DNA from: Deltaproteobacteria bacterium
Lineage (GTDB): Bacteria; Desulfobacterota; WTBG01; CAIYCZ01; CAIRTM01
DNA: 44,536 nt
NCBI GenBank assembly: GCA_024276465.1
Contig: JAJRXD010000057.1
Coordinates: 1-44,536 of the forward strand
Direction: 5' to 3'
The notes beneath the pieces are model-generated. The model did not search any database. It was not told the DNA's origin and was given only the letters and a program-made list of their open reading frames with translations. Position 1 is the stretch's first letter. Each line of letters starts with the position of its first letter. The translations under genes were made by a program, and so were the position numbers. Below, in pieces: positions 43,412-44,536 of the stretch.

Positions 43412-44536
43412 ATGGAAGACAAGACAATAAAAGAATTAAAAAACGAAAACAGGCTTCTACGCAACCAGGTTAATAAAATACAGGGACAATTTGAGGATAA
43501 AATAGCAGAGCTTTCCCTGATCCGTGAATTAGGCACGACCCTTTTTCATGTCAGCAGCTTTGAAAAAGCATGTCAGATTATTCTGGAGGTTATAATTAAA
43601 AACACAATTGCACAGAACTGTTCAATAATGCTTATAGATAAAGAAAAAAAAGAACTTTTTTTAGTCTGTGCAAGCGACCCAAAGAAAAACAACTTTGTGT
43701 TAGGGGCAGGGCAGCTCTTTTCCAGGCAGGGGCTTAATTATTGTTTTAAACATGGTGAGGGTGCTGCTGGTCAGGCAATACTGGAAAAACGACCGGTTCT
43801 AATCCATGATACGAAAAAATCCCCTGTTTTTAATTCCAGATCAAAAAGCAGGGTTAGGCTGGGGAGCCTTCTTTCAGTACCTCTGATAGTGGAGAATGAA
43901 GTCTTTGGTGTTATAAACCTCAGTCATGCAGATTCCAATGTCTTTGAAAAGAATGATATTCATCTTTTCAATATTGTTGCCAATTTTGTTGCAATATCTA
44001 TTCATAATACGATCAATTATGAAAAATTAATGTCTTCCGAATCTAAATACAGAGCGCTTTCTGAAAATTCTAATGACGGCATTGCAATAATACAAGGTGA
44101 CATGCATATGTATGCCAATGCGAAATACCGGGAAATCACCCGTTACAGCATGAAAGAACTGGAAACAATCCCTTTTGAAACACTGTCTGCAAAGCCAGAG
44201 ACCTGGAATAGTAGTCAGCATGCAGGGGCCTGCCCCTGTGATGGATTTAAAAACAGGAGTTTTGAAATCCGGATGGTCAGCAGTAAAGGAGAAAAGGTTG
44301 AGGTTGATATCAACTCTTCGGAAATTATCTACAATGGCAAACCAGCCATTATTATTTCAGTCCGGGACATTTCAGAACGTAAAAATCTGGAGAGACAGCT
44401 GCAGCGGGCCCAGAAAATGGAGGCCCTTGGAACCCTTGCCGGAGGTGTTGCCCATGATCTCAACAACACCCTTGGTGCCATAGTGGGATATCCTGACCTG
44501 CTGCTGGATGATATCCCTGATGACAGCCCTTTGAGA
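43412..44536 (+). CDS. GAF-PAS sensor histidine kinase (partial, runs off window)
   Basis: The frame is open from ATG 43412 to the window end (375 codons). Order: short coiled coil ([19 protein letters not shown]), GAF domain (about 45-200, with [20 protein letters not shown]), PAS domain (about 210-325, ending [20 protein letters not shown]), then HisKA with [19 protein letters not shown], where His is the phosphorylation site, up to [12 protein letters not shown]. The ATPase domain and any receiver lie beyond the edge. No membrane segment. It follows the HDOD gene after 26 bases and probably shares its transcript. Confidence 0.92.
   Translation, partial: MEDKTIKELKNENRLLRNQVNKIQGQFEDKIAELSLIRELGTTLFHVSSFEKACQIILEVIIKNTIAQNCSIMLIDKEKKELFLVCASDPKKNNFVLGAGQLFSRQGLNYCFKHGEGAAGQAILEKRPVLIHDTKKSPVFNSRSKSRVRLGSLLSVPLIVENEVFGVINLSHADSNVFEKNDIHLFNIVANFVAISIHNTINYEKLMSSESKYRALSENSNDGIAIIQGDMHMYANAKYREITRYSMKELETIPFETLSAKPETWNSSQHAGACPCDGFKNRSFEIRMVSSKGEKVEVDINSSEIIYNGKPAIIISVRDISERKNLERQLQRAQKMEALGTLAGGVAHDLNNTLGAIVGYPDLLLDDIPDDSPLR

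Overview
The window looks like chromosomal DNA of a Gram-negative, probably anaerobic bacterium, most likely a Desulfobacterota (Desulfobacterales-type) lineage. This is inferred from gene content, not from a marker gene: multi-PAS and hybrid histidine kinases, HD-GYP and HDOD proteins, a GEMM-type riboswitch, a DUF362/ferredoxin protein, bacillithiol genes and REP/MITE-like repeats. No rRNA, tRNA, CRISPR array or transposase gene was recognised.

Layout. 1-940: repeat and hairpin DNA, a 32-codon small ORF and an 89-aa Cys/His-rich protein. 938-2315 (minus): hemB followed by a YHS-domain lipoprotein. 2599-5676 (plus): cupin, cysteine desulfidase-type lyase (CyuA family) and an NSS amino acid transporter, a likely cysteine uptake/breakdown operon. 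5789-14828 (plus): an envelope cluster with an RND/MMPL exporter, a small secreted orphan, a DUF1302 outer-membrane protein, a DUF1329 protein, a seven-repeat YCF48 lipoprotein and a PQQ-type beta-propeller protein. 14926-16739 (plus): inositol-phosphatase-family enzyme, SLT lytic transglycosylase, dUTPase. 16890-20147: ComEA-like DNA-binding protein, glycosyltransferase, PfkB kinase and a CsgD/LuxR-type regulator. 20166-26011 (minus): M16 peptidase, DUF362 ferredoxin and a gpmI gene split by an in-frame stop. 26164-30008 (minus): PAS histidine kinase whose receiver domain is cut off by one TGA, then an HD-GYP response regulator. 30521-32293 (minus): MltD. 32341-32485: a MITE-like element. 32605-39895 (minus): ppiD, DUF1285, methyltransferase, bshC, bshB, bshA and an MBL-fold hydrolase, mostly overlapping. 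40435-42018 (minus): a secreted cohesin-like/TSP3/dockerin-like protein behind a GEMM-I riboswitch candidate. 42522-end (plus): HDOD protein and a GAF-PAS histidine kinase running off the edge.

How it fits together. Three themes recur. (1) Thiol metabolism: cysteine breakdown near the left end, and on the right a complete bacillithiol pathway with a methyltransferase that suggests N-methyl-bacillithiol, plus a thiol-type MBL hydrolase. (2) Envelope traffic and wall remodelling: the RND/DUF1302/DUF1329/YCF48/PQQ cluster, two lytic transglycosylases and PpiD. (3) Cyclic-dinucleotide signalling: an HD-GYP regulator and a riboswitch in front of a surface protein.

Three genes carry what look like single-base lesions (start codon ATA in the phosphatase, TAA in gpmI, TGA in the hybrid kinase). 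Either this sequence has substitution errors or this strain has real point-mutation decay. The best candidates for new biology are the methyltransferase-bearing bacillithiol operon, the riboswitch-controlled cohesin/TSP3/dockerin protein, and the envelope export cluster with its orphan secreted partner.
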